Shown piece by piece: positions 44,098 to 56,600 of a stretch of DNA of 64,000 nt. The notes below the pieces were generated by a model. That model worked only from the letters and a program-made list of their open reading frames with translations, was not told the DNA's origin and ran no database searches. The position numbers and the translations under genes were made by a program. Location: assembly GCA_023052935.1 (NCBI GenBank), contig CM041298.1, forward strand, positions 8,699,344-8,763,343, given 5' to 3'. The stretch's first letter is position 1; every line of letters begins with the position of its first letter. Source of the stretch: Piezodorus guildinii. Its lineage: Eukaryota; Arthropoda; Insecta; Hemiptera; Pentatomidae.

Positions 44098-45010
44098 TTA
44101 AAAAATCTGGTGCGGGCAACACACGACTTTCACTTACCTCCATTTTTAAAATCAATGAAAGAATTTTCAGTTAGAGATAAAAATACGTGAAATTATTAAG
44201 GAATTAATCTAATTAAATTTCTATAGAAACATGTGTTTCATTAAAAAAATCTTTTATATTATCATCTAAAATAATCAGTTAGTTTTATGTTCATTTCATT
44301 ACTCTCTATTAACTTTTAAAAGCTTGTGTATGAGATGTTATTTTTTCTAAAATCTTTAGCTTTCCAACGGTATATCATACATGTATATTACTGCTCTTAT
44401 GTTCAAAAACGAAAAATTGCATTGAAAAAATATTTTTTCTGTTTTCTCCTTTTGTTGGGTATCGAATTTATTCAATTTATATATTTACCTGTTTTTCATC
44501 AGCGTTAACAAGATAATCTAGTTATTATTATTGAATCTAAAAAATTAAAGGTACTTTAGGGGAAGACAATTTAAAATATCGGCATTTAAGCCCTGTCAGA
44601 CCATTTTTATCCAAATAAAACCCACATGATATTAAAGCCCATTAAATTTTATATCGATATAGCGAGTTTAATCAAAATCGTCGGAACCGTTTTCGATAAA
44701 ATCGAAAAAAGGTGCAAAATGCGTAGTATAAAGTGCCTCTTCTGATAAGCTCATTTTGATGAAAAAAGATTTGTCACGTCTCGGGCGTATAGTTGTCTTA
44801 AATATGAAATTTCAGTTTCATAGGACTTACCGTTTCTGCCCGGGAGTTACCACACACACACACACACACAGACACACACAGACCTTTTTGCGGGACTTGG
44901 TTATTTATACTCACGGGACCCTAAAACGTGTATTTCCGTTGAAAACTGGAATTCGAAAATTTTCACGATCGCAATACTTCCCCTTACTATATATAGTAAG
45001 TGAAAGCAAA
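44098..45010 (+). mobile_element. Helentron-like element, complete ends
   Basis: It begins AAAAAATCTGGTGCGGGCAA and ends CTTACTATATATAGTAAGTG plus AAAGCAAAA. A CA tract lies at 44852-44880. A 183-bp interior segment translates identically to one in the minus-strand copy at 40758-40940, so the two are very close relatives. Confidence 0.8.
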
Positions 45011-45689
45011 AATGATTACAGTAAATTTTCATTAAAATAGTTGCTAGATATTATAGTTATCCATAGAAGTATAGATAACCAACAACAAATGATAATCTTA
45101 TAGTATTAATGGAATATAACGTTGATTATATATTTATATTTTAAATATTGCATTAAATAGTTTTCTGTAATCATTCGTTGACCGCCACCTTAACTATTTC
45201 ATCCTTTTAAATTGAATAAATTCATCTTTAAAAACATCGAAAGACTAACTTCATCTTTATCCGATAAATCGATATAAAAACCTCGTTGTGTTAGAAGCAC
45301 ATTCGCTATCGCTAATGAAATACCTCTTTGGCGAACCACTATCAGTCATTTCCTCCGCGGGCGATTCGATAAGGACTCATTCAGTGAATAGCATTTTTAC
45401 ATTTCCTTCAACGAGGCTACATTGCTGGCCATTGTGCTTGGAAGGTCGTCCTCAGACCGACTATTTTCTAATAATATCTTTCACATTAAGCTGTAATAGG
45501 ATGTTTAAGACGAAAATTTGAAGTCCTTGAAATAATTTATATATTTAATCGATTTTTTGCTGTCTTACAAATAGCCAATTTAGACGTTAATTTCCAAAAG
45601 GGCACTAAAGGACATTTTTTTACGAAAATGATATTTTAACATACTTTTGATATAATTATTTTGGTTTACCGGTTTCATATTAAAGACAC
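45011..45689. other. Unassigned DNA with a GC-richer island
   Basis: 45290-45460 stands out in base composition, with no repeat match in the window and no recognised frame. It could contain a promoter or untranslated exon of a neighbouring gene; nothing proves this. Confidence 0.3.
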
Positions 45690-45909
45690 ACAAGTTCTAT
45701 AAAAGCACATTTGAAAATTATGTTTTTATGGAAGCATGTGTTTTATTAAAAAATCTATTATATTATTATCTGAAATAATAATCAGTTAGTTTTATCGGCT
45801 TTTCATCACCCTTTATTAACTTTATGCTTATGTATAAGATAATATTTTTTCTAAAATCTTTTGTTTTGCAACGGTACATTATACATCTATATTACTATAG
45901 ATCTAATAT

Positions 45910-45910
<1 letters not shown>

Positions 45911-45988
<78 letters not shown>
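45911..45988. repeat. (AT)n microsatellite
   Basis: Pure AT dinucleotide run inside the Helentron-like copy. Confidence 0.95.
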
Positions 45989-45996
<8 letters not shown>

Positions 45997-46434
45997 GTCA
46001 ATACCCCAAAAAATGCATAAAAAATATGTTTGCACTTTTCTCCTTATTATTTGTTCATAAAATTCGCTCAACATGCATATTTAGCTGTTGTTTGTCTATG
46101 CTATTACACAAAATTAAAGGTACTTTAGAGGAAGAAAATTTAAAATATCGGCATTTAAGCACTGTCAGATTATTTCAATCAGAACAAAACCTACATCATA
46201 TTTAAGCCCATTAAATTTTACTTCGATGTAAGGAGTTTAATCATAATCGTTCGTGCCGTTTTTGAGAAAATCGTAAAAAGGTGCAAAATGCATGGTATAA
46301 AGTGGCTCTTCTGGTTAGCTAATTTTGATGAAAAAGTTGCTATAACATCTCGAGCGTATAGTTGGCTTAAGTATGAAATTTCAGTTTCATATGAATTTTC
46401 GTTTTCGCGTTATACTTTCCAAACAGCGACTCAC

Positions 46435-46779
46435 TAGGGGTGGGCATAAATCGAATGATCGTCATAATCGGATGATCGGACTTTCGATGATTTAAATAAT
46501 CGAATGATGGAATGATGAATATGCATTATGAGAGACGATATGCCACAATTCCCGTCACTAAAATGGCTGAGCTGACTGAGCCTAGGTGCGAATGTGCAAA
46601 TAATTTATGTGAATGAGAAAAAAAAAAAAAAGGTTGTTCGATTATCCCAGCTCCTTATAATCTCTCGATTACCGTTAAACGATTCAGTTCGAATGATTAT
46701 TCGTTTCTCGAACAGATTAATCCGATAATCGATTAATTCGAATGATCCTATAATCGTCATTCGATTATGCCCACCCCTA
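46435..46779. mobile_element. hAT-type MITE, 345 bp
   Basis: Terminal inverted repeats TAGGGGTGGGCATAAATCGA and TCGATTATGCCCACCCCTA-type are near perfect. Flanks CGACTCAC (46427-46434) and GGACTCAC (46780-46787) agree at 7 of 8 bases, fitting the 8-bp duplication of hAT transposons. The interior has no gene and repeats the motif CGAATGAT and its complement. Confidence 0.8.
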
Positions 46780-46990
46780 GGACTCACAAACCTTTTTGCT
46801 AGACTAGGTCATTTGGACTAAAGGGACCCTAAATAGTATATATCGCAATACTTTCCCTTACTATATATTTCATAAGTTCATAAGTATATATTTCGTAAGT
46901 GAAAGTAAAATTAAATAGGCTTCATTATTATATTAATATTATTATAATCATTATTTCTGTAAAATATTTTTGAAGGTTTTATTTTCATAG

Positions 46991-47062
46991 TACCTATTGG
47001 AAATCATCAGCTCAAGTGTTACTGAATCGTTAACGATTGATCAAGAATATCTCTGGGCTAAT
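46991..47062 (+). other. Candidate coding exon
   Basis: Acceptor TTTTATTTTCATAG, 72 nt open only in the frame YLLEIISSSVTESLTIDQEY and LWAN, then donor AAT|GTAAGA. Phase 0 at both sides, matching the next candidate. Protein not recognised. Confidence 0.35.
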
Positions 47063-47096
47063 GTAAGAAATTAAACACATATTCTGTATTTTACAG

Positions 47097-47144
47097 CAAA
47101 GATTAATTGTAACTTTGCCATCTAAAATGATACTAATTTGTTAA
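47097..47144 (+). other. Candidate terminal coding exon
   Basis: Acceptor TTCTGTATTTTACAG after a 34-bp intron, too short for most spliceosomal introns, which weakens the call. The frame reads QRLIVTLPSKMILIC and stops at 47142-47144. AATAAA follows at about 47209. Confidence 0.25.
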
Positions 47145-47221
47145 ATCTGTAAGCAATGGAAAACATTTGTTGTTACATTCCGCATTAAAATATATATTAT
47201 TTTTAAGTGGAATAAAGAGAT

Positions 47222-47475
47222 CATTGGAGTGAAGAGATCACTAGTCTACTGTTCTCAGGGTCAAGGGTTCGAACCCGGGTGTGGCAGGATGATTATTTAT
47301 TCTGTTTCTTTAGCTAGGGATGGTAGGGAGTACAGGAGGGTCGCCCTTTTTTCGACCTAATCACCTCCTTGTAAGTCCATTTGATTGGAAACAGTAAAAG
47401 TCTCCATATGTTCTTAGCTCAAGACTCATGGGTTATAATGGTAAAGATTTTACTATTACCAATAATTTTGTTTTC
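47222..47475 (+). mobile_element. SINE-C copy
   Basis: CACTAGTCTACTGTTCTCAG, B box GGTTCGAACCC and GATTATTTATTCTGTTT match the SINE at 52702-53025. The A box is decayed. Confidence 0.55.
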
Positions 47476-47547
47476 AATTAATGAATAAAATTAATAAACC
47501 AGATTATGAAGATTTTTTTTTTTACTAATTTATTTTTTTTTTTGCAG

Positions 47548-47612
47548 GAGATGCAGAATGGGGTGGAGAGTGTCAGCTTCGATAGTGCTTTTTCTCACAT
47601 CACTGATAGCGG
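47548..47612 (+). CDS. Cad87A: Cad87A exon 1: 5' UTR end, start codon, signal peptide
   Basis: The acceptor TTTTTGCAG before 47548 implies an upstream untranslated exon that I cannot locate. The start at 47558 sits in a good context (AGAATGG) and encodes [19 protein letters not shown], a typical signal peptide with an SIVLFLTSL core. Donor GG|GTAAGT, phase 1. Another ATG at 47551 is out of frame. Coding part 47558-47612. Confidence 0.85.
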
Positions 47613-50600
47613 GTAAGTAAAATAAAAAAAAAGTAATTTTTATACTAGTATATAATTTATCATTAAACTGAATTATTTCTTAATTCTTTGTAAACAACAA
47701 TACAGTCTCATTCAGTAAACTAGCTATAAAGATAGTATATCAAAAGTCAAAAAAGAATTTCCTTTCACCAAAAGTCTTAAACAAGGATTTTTTTTTTTCA
47801 ATAAATAAATAAATTCAATGAATATATTTATTGAAAGTATCCACAGCTTACATAAGAATAAGTGTAATGGAATGGAAATAAATACCAATGATAAATCAAA
47901 GATGAGTATTTGGCATTTAATAAAATGGCTCGCCACTTTAGACTGCTTCAAACTTTAACAGTCAAACCTTCCTCTGAACTACAAAAGGCTCATCTACATA
48001 ACTATTATAAGACCAATTCTGGACTTATGGAGTAGAGCTTTGAGGCTATACTAAACCATCAAATTCTTCCCGCATCCAATCCTTGCAATCCAAAATCCTT
48101 CGTAAAATCCTCAGCGCTCCCTTGTCACGAATAAACTTATCCATAAAGACCTTAATGTTCCCTTAGTTACTGCTTTGGCCCGGACAGGTATCAATTCCTT
48201 TCATGACAAACTCCATTCTCACTCTAACCCACTAGTTTTAATCCTTTCTTCCTCTTCAATTCTGGATAATCCACCGAGGCGCTTGAAAAGGAAATGGCCT
48301 CGGGACCTTCTAGTTTAAATATTTTTCAGAGTGCTTGCAATGGGAAGCTTCTCTACATGTATATCAATGTCATTGTATTATATAACACATCACATTTACT
48401 TGATGTATTTTTGTTTAATACAGTTGTAAATACCAATAAAATGATTTAAAAAAAAATAATAATAATAATAATGGAAATTCTCGATCAGCTTGCTGCTTAT
48501 TTATTGCAGTGGCAGAATTAATTGGCTTGCAAGTAAACATAGAGAAAACAAAATATATGATTATGAGTTGTATTCTAGACACAGAAGACAGCATAAATGT
48601 AAAAAAAATATGGTATTCCCAAAAGTAGATTATTTTAAATACCTTGGCTCCATGGTAACCTCCATCAATGACCAAATGAGTGAGATTGACCAAAGAATAA
48701 ATAATGAAAATAGAAATTTTCTCTGTTTAACTATTCTGAAATCTAAGAGCTCCAAGCATCTCAAAATTGGGGTATACAACACCATAATCAAAAGAGTACT
48801 GATGTACGATTTTGAAACATGGACACTAACAGGTACCCTAAAGTAAGAACTAAAGAACAAAATTGAAACTTCGAAACGGAAGCCTTAAGATCTATGATGA
48901 ACCTAAATGGGATAAGACTGTGGAGGTGTAAGACTAAAGCAGAACTGATGAACGAGAAAAGCAGGCGATTACTCATGACTTGAAGCCAAGAGGTTAAGAT
49001 AGGGAGGACATGTGGAAACAAGTGATCCATCCGGTCTTCTCTTCGAACCGATGAAGTGATGGTGGTTGTAAACTAGCCTTAAAGGAAGACAAGAATAAGA
49101 TGGGTCGATCACATCAGAAAGATGTTATGAGTTTTGCGCTTCAACTGGAGGGCCGTTGCCCAAGATAGGTAGGAGGGGAATGGGTAAGTAGCTGCAAGAA
49201 AAACATTGATAAGAAGTTTACCACAGCGAGAAAGATTAATTATGTTTTTGGAATAAGGACATCAGGATTCAAACGATCAAAAGAGACTCTTTCATTCATA
49301 TTTTGATACATATTACATGTAATTATTCGCTCAAAAAGGACTAATTTTACCATTTCAAAGGATATGGCCCGTATTTAATATTTTAAGGATTGTTTTAATA
49401 TTTTTTTTTCCTTTTTATTCTAAATTAAAGTTGCCATTCTCGTTGAAAGGATTCTTAACAATTGCCAAAGCTTGTAACTAGGATGCGATTCAAAATGAGA
49501 AAAAGCTCTCAAGGCCCATTGAATTCTTAGCATACCGTCAGATAAAATCTGTTGCAGACTTAGTCTTAAATAAATATATTTCTTATAATTCCAGACTCTC
49601 TTTCCACACTAACCGGCTTGACTGTGACCTATTATCTTCCTCTAAGAATACTGAAAATAAGACTGCCATGGGACCTTTTAACTTAAATCAGACACTGAAT
49701 TGCTCCCACTGAGTTCCTTAACAAGACTTTATCATGTGCCACATTAATATTGGGTTGATACAAAATTAATGCAGGTTTCCTCTATTGCAATATCTTAATT
49801 CCAATTGTGTAAACAAAGCTAATCCTAACATTGATCATTATTATACCAAAACAAACCTTATCTAATACCCTCTCTTTCACCATGAATTTGTTTAGTAAAA
49901 TCGTTTTGTTCAGTGTGTTCAAAGGTCTTGAATCGAAAATGTCAAAGTGCGATTTTCGTCAAATTTATTTTTACGAATTTAAATTAGGGCGCAGCGCTGC
50001 GCAAACGGCTCGTAATATTAATGAAGTGTGGGGTCAGGGGGCTATTAATGAGTGCAGCGTTGGTTCCAGAAGTTTCGCAGAGGAGATTTCGACCTCGAAG
50101 ACAAGGAAGGTCGGGGCCGTCATCTTGCTCTGGACAACGACCAGCTGAGGTCAAAAGTGGAAGAAGACCCAACCAAAACCACACGAGAAATGGCGGCGGA
50201 ACTCGGAACTCAAAAATTGCAACGTCTTTGCCCAGCATTGATGAATCGGAAGGGGCCGATCCTGCTCCACGATAACGCCAGACCACACGTTGCACAACCA
50301 ACGCTTCGACGACTGCACGAGTTGGGCTACGAAGTTCTCCAAGATCCGCCTTATTCACCTGACCTCTCTCCTACAGACTTCCACTTTTTCAGGGATCTGG
50401 ACAACTTTTTGAGGGAGAAAAATTTTCAAAACCAGGACGACATTGAAAATTCTTTTCGTGATTTCATTGAGTCCAGGGATTCGGATTTTTTTTCTGGTGG
50501 AATAAGAAAGCTTGTTGAACGTTGGCAAAAGTGCATTGATTCAGATGGAAATTATTTTGATTAAATATATATGGTTAAAGTAAAGATATGGTGTATTTAC

Positions 50601-53600
50601 AATACCTACTAAAAACCTGCATTAATTTTGCATCAACCCAATACTAATTTACATATTTTATTGTATAAAATACAATTGTAAATTTCAATTAAATAATAAT
50701 AAATTTAATACAAAAATAATGAAGTAAATTTAGATTTCCAAAAGATACTAAATCCTTTCAAGGAAATTTTACAGGCAATGCAAAAATCTCTCGTTATATT
50801 ATTAAACTTCTTTTTTTTTTTCTTCCTACTATATTAATAACATTATTTTAAAGTAATGGAATGAAATGTTTTTGTTTGATTTGGAACAAAACTAAATTTG
50901 TAATTAGTACCTTTAGAAAATAATTGCATTTCTAAATCGCGTTTTTAAAGGACTTGAGTGTTCATAAGATAAAATCAAATAGAAGATTTAGATAAAACTA
51001 AATTATGAGAATACAAATATGTCAAGATATCAACATCTAAATTGGATCAATAAGAAAGGAAGCTTTTTTCATTTACTGTAAAATTTCTTAACATGCATAT
51101 AGTACTTTTTGGAATTCATTGCTTCAAACTAAGTCTATGCTTGGCATGGCTCACATGTCAACGTTTCTTCTTGGAAGACAAAAAGCACTCGGGTTGTCCT
51201 TCAACTGTTAATAATGACAAAAATTACCTGAAAGATGGCAACATGTGATAGATCAAAATGAGACATATATAATTGATTAAAAATATTTACAAGAATCTAA
51301 TGTTTTTATTAAAATCGCCAATAAAAAGCGCTATGAACTTATTTCACAACCCAATAATTTAGTGATTCTAAATGTTGGCATAATTTAAAAATATGATATA
51401 GTCATAGAAATTTGGAGGTTTCCAAAAGAATAGGTTTATGTTAAAATATTGAAAATTTAATAAGAAAACCGAAGTTGAGTCGAAACATTGCCAACATTAA
51501 AAAATTATTTACTAGATTGACCCCTGATTATTATTTCCTATTATCATTTTATATCGTAACATATTATTTCACTGGTTACATAATGTAACCAGGTAACATA
51601 TTAAATTTTTTTTTATGCTTATATTACTTTTTTAATGAATGAACATGAATTATGTCAGAAAGTTTAATACATTTCTTTCCTTGACAGGAGTACGAGGCAA
51701 CGAGTCTCCCATCCTGACACAGGACATGGACAACACAGTCCTGTCGGAGAACACTCAAGTTGGCAGCGTAGTAGAGGTACTAAAAGGCACGGACCCAGAA
51801 GGGTCTCCTGTTCGCTTCGGCATTTCAGGAACGGACAAGTTCACTGTCGATCCTGTCACAGGTGAAGTTACCCTCATTCGCCCTCTGGACAGAGAGGTAT
51901 GTAATACATTTTTGAAAGTTTTTATTTATTTTTTACATTAATACATTACATTAAGAGACGAAAAATATATCGATTTATTTGTGACCTGAAAAATGTTTCA
52001 ATCCAATGTCTAAAGGTAAAAAAAATGACGCCCAAACTTACCAGAGTGTCAGATCCAAATCTCAGAATGTGGTAGAAGAACATAACAAAAAAATTTTCTA
52101 AATAATTTGCCCAAAAAATTATGTCCATAATTACGTATTTTGGGTATACTTGGCTAAGGATTTAATCTAGGAAATAATTTTTATGTTGCAATAAAAGGAA
52201 AAGTATAACTTTTGTTTGTATGTATCCAAGATCTTAGAGAATAAGCTGATGAGTTCTCTTCAGTTGTTGATAAGTGGTTCGATCAAAACTTAACATGGAG
52301 TAACCATATTTCCCAAATTACCATAAAATCCATCTCTATCCTCAAACAGCTCCTACGTTTCTGTGACTCTTTTTCTAGAAGTACCCGTCATCTCTTAAGT
52401 GTCTTCACTCATACTTCTCCATTTTGACTACGGATGCCTAGTATATAGGAGTCTTAGTGGCGAAAACAGGATGAGGCTAAAAAGATTAATGAATAGGTTA
52501 ATAAGATTTATGTACAACCTCTCCAGACAGTCACATGCCTCTCACTGGTATTCTGGTTAAAGGTGGCTCTATCCCTAATTCCGAAGAAAATACCTACTTG
52601 GCAACTTCCTATTCCAATCCTTGCGGGCCAGAAAAAGGGTTCCTATATCTCTCACCTCCTTACTCCACGCTCTTCCGTGCACACCCTAAAAACAAGATCT
52701 CAAAAAAAAAAAAAACCTGTACCACTACAACCCATGAAGAGTTTTGGGCTCAGTACATGTAGAGATTCATACTGTTTCTTGGCCAACGGCCTTGCAATGA
52801 GGTTATTCGGCCAACATCGTGCTCAGCCCCTAGGTTTTGTTCCCTTTTTTTGGGTACCCACTTTATAGAGGCTGGGTGTGCCCCAGGAGAGTCTCCATGC
52901 CCCAAGATCGCCCCCCAGCCGAAATAACAGAATAAATAATATTCCGCCACAGCCGGGATTCGAACCCAGGACCCGGAGCACAGTAGACTAGCGCTCTACC
53001 CACTAGACCATGCCGCTCCCCAAATACAAGATCTCGACCTATTTATCTAAATAATTATGTATCAAATGAAGCCAGACAAATTGGACTTCCTCTGTTCACT
53101 GCTTATTATTCTTAGGGGATGAAATGTCCCAGAATAAAAATTATTTTTCATTCATTCATTCATAAGTCACAAAATGATTATTCTGAATTATGAATATCAA
53201 ATCATCTTCCAATCTTCCTCTTCACTCTTTGACTCTAAAGACCGATGTGATCCTCAGTCTCCACAGTGTATTTATTTTATTTTTATCTGTATACTAATAA
53301 ATAACTAATTACCATTAATATATACATACATGTCAATACTAATGTTGAACAATTATTACTTTATTTTTTGACAGGTAAACGATACGCTTAGATTTTTTGT
53401 AACTATTGAAGATGATGTAAACAATCTGGTGCAAACACCAGTCTCCGTCATAATTATAGATGTCAACGACAACCCACCTGTATTTAAAAATGTAAGTATC
53501 AAAAAATTTGCTGATTAAATTTAAATTTATTTTAATTGATAATTTATGTTATTTACATTAATTGTATTATTATTTTAGGAACCTTACGAAGTGTCTGTGA

Positions 53601-56600
53601 TGGAGAGTACAGAAATAGAAACTTTAATATTCTCTGGAATAATGGTCGAAGATTCTGATCTTTCCGGAGAAATATTAGAAGTTTATTGCAAAGATCATGA
53701 AATGGTTTGTCTCTTTTTATTTTGTTATTTTTTACTTTATTTTACTACTTTCTGTTTATTTAGTTTGTATTCGTTCAAAGAAACATAAATAAAAACCAGC
53801 CTCTGGATAACTATAAAAATAACTCTTGAAGGATATGATAATTTGGGTGGCGGTTATAATAAATGATTAAAAAAAGTAATGAAAAACACTTAATTAAAAA
53901 CTAAGATTAGGTCACATTTGCGGTTCACCCTCAGAGCTAAAAGTTAACAAGGCCAATGAATTCGCACCATGTGGACCTAAATGCATTGGTTCCATGATAA
54001 GTAGTTTTCACTATTTTTTGTGATCATTTATTGACTGCTGCCTGGATCATCTTATCCTTCACTACTATCAATACTATTGATATAATGAAAATATGAATTG
54101 AGTTAAATACTTATATTTTTAAAAATTGCTGATTTCAATTAAAAATATTAATTAATAATGTATAAAACATGAAATATACTTATTCTTTACAGTTTCCTGG
54201 TACTTGTGACAAATTTGAGATTACAACATTCAATTCGAGCCAGGAAAGCTTTCATGGTGGAGTGATCCTAAAAGATAAGCTGAATTATTCTGAACGACAG
54301 CTGTATCAGCTTTTATTGATTGCAACAGTGAGTATATATTGTTGTAATATTTTATTTTTTAAAAGAAATACTTTTTAATTTTTAAATGAAAATGAAAAAT
54401 GAATTGTAATTTTAGGGTTTTCAAATTAATAACTCTGAGTCTTGGCTAAGGTTAAAAACAAACTTATATTCTTGAAGAAATATACTACAATATAAAACAT
54501 AACTTAAATTAAAAACTTAATACCTACCTGGTGTCTTCCTATTCCAATCCTAAGGACCGAAAAACCTTCCTATATCTTTGACCTCCTCCTTTCACTTTTT
54601 TATATACCATACCTTTAACACAAGTTCTCAACCTACCGATTTATATATAACCCTTCATAAAACTTCATCCTTTGAAAGATCCTTCATCTTCTGTACTTCC
54701 TTATTTTGGAACTCCTTATCCACCTCCCTTCGGAAATTCTCTTCCCTAATCAAATTCAAACTTCATTTATTCATATTATATTTTACTTTTATTATTTCAG
54801 GACGGAACATTCAATACGACATCTAGCTTAGAGATAAAAGTCCTTGATATTCAGGACACTCCACCGTTGTTCCAAGGTTCACTGACCGGTGTTATCAAGG
54901 AAGACGATCCAATTGGAACATTAGTTATGACAGTCCATGCCAAAGATGGAGACAAGGGTGTTCCTCGCAAGATAGTTTACGATCTTCTGACGAGTAAGTA
55001 ATTTAAGTTACTTATTGAATAATTTATAAAATATGAAGTTAGATATCCCTTATTAAGATTGTCCTTAGAAAGGTTGCCGTATTGTTAACAAAAATGATAT
55101 TCAAAAGAGTTTATATCTTTTAATAAGATACATTGTAAGTTGATCTTAAAATTTTAAGGATATGGTTTTATATATGCTGCTGTTTGAGTGACTTCAGGTT
55201 TTGTTGTTGTATGAGAAAACCACTTTCTAAAGGTTGAGTATACCAGTTTGCATTGGTTAGATCTGATGGTCATACCAATTCCTTCTTTTCCTAAAACCCT
55301 TTTAATGTTATTTACCTCCTCTTCTTATGTATTTTTTGTGCTTAAAATTTATTTATTTTTTTTTATTAGATCCTCAAGACTACTTTCTTCTTGATCCTGA
55401 CTCAGGAGAACTAAGAACTGCCAAGCCATTAGATCGTGAAGCATTATTGGAATCTACCGGTGTTTTAACTCTTCTCATCAGGGTATAATATAAACAGTCT
55501 TATTTTATTGTTTATGAAATACTAAAATTAATAATAATAAAACAACTATATTTATATTATCTCAGGCTAGAGAAATCGTCGATGGAGTACCAGGTAACGA
55601 TTCCTTAACTTCAACGACAACCATGGCTTCCGTTACGATCAAAGATGTGAATGACGAGCCTCCGCAGTTCAATCAGAAAGAGTATCACGTCAAACTTTCT
55701 GAGAACACTCCTTTAGGAACACCTCTGCCAAATTTGAACATGACTGTCACAGATCCAGATGTTGTGAGTATAATAATAATAATAATAGGCTTACCGAACC
55801 CGAAGGTTCGATGCCGATACCACCAAATTCGGTCTACACAGACTCGTCCAATGTTCACCTTTCAAGCCCAAGCCCCCGAGATCAGCCTTAACACAATCCT
55901 CCCATCGACGCTTCGGCCTACCTTTCGGACGTCTACCAGTCGGATCAGCAAATACCAACTTTCTCGGAATCCGCATATCGAGCCCAACAACTTTACTCGC
56001 CCATTTGAGTCTCCGCGATGCTATCAACTGAATTATATCCACAGGATACAAGTTCCGCAAATTCCGCGTTGTACAACCTTCTAAACTCCCCAGTGGCCTT
56101 ATCTCTCTTCAGACCAAATATTTTATGCAGTACCTTGTTTCTGAAAACCTTAAGCCTTTGATCATCCTTCAAAGTGGATTTCATTTTTTCTTGTTGTCAT
56201 TGAACCTAAATACTTGAATTTCTCTACGCGTTCAAAAGTATGCCCTGATATATCAACATCACCAAGATCGTCACTGTTTCTGCTACTAATCATATATTTC
56301 GTCTTATCGGTATTTAATTCGAGTCCTATTTCCTTACCAGTTTTTATTAACACACTTTTATTTAGTTGTATGGTTTCCGTGTCTTCACCTAGCAGTACCA
56401 AATCATTGGCATACCCCAAAACTGGAATCTTATCACCGATATTTAAACCTTTCTCGGTACACATCACCTTTTCTATGTCATATTCTAGAGCTATATTAAT
56501 CAAAACAGGTGAAAGGGAGTCATCCTGTTTCAAACCCGATCGCACCTCAAATCTCTCGGAGTAATTATGACCGATTCTAACTTTATGAAATGTTTCCGAC

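Larger units (their letters stand above)
45690..46915 (+). mobile_element. Helentron-like element carrying an AT microsatellite and a hAT-type MITE
   Basis: Interior sequence from GTGTTTTATTAAAAAATCTA to the hairpin end TTCGTAAGTGAAAGTAAAAT. Interrupted at 46435-46779. An AT tract of about 78 bp at 45911-45988 followed by GTGTGTG lies at an unusual place in the element. Confidence 0.7.

Noticed and set aside
50151..50358. Minus-strand frames of 63 to 124 codons
   Set aside because: They are shadows of the mariner transposase on the plus strand.
52940..53025. tRNA gene on the minus strand
   Set aside because: A and B boxes are good but the sequence continues into a longer body and is flanked by a 10-bp target duplication, so it is a SINE.
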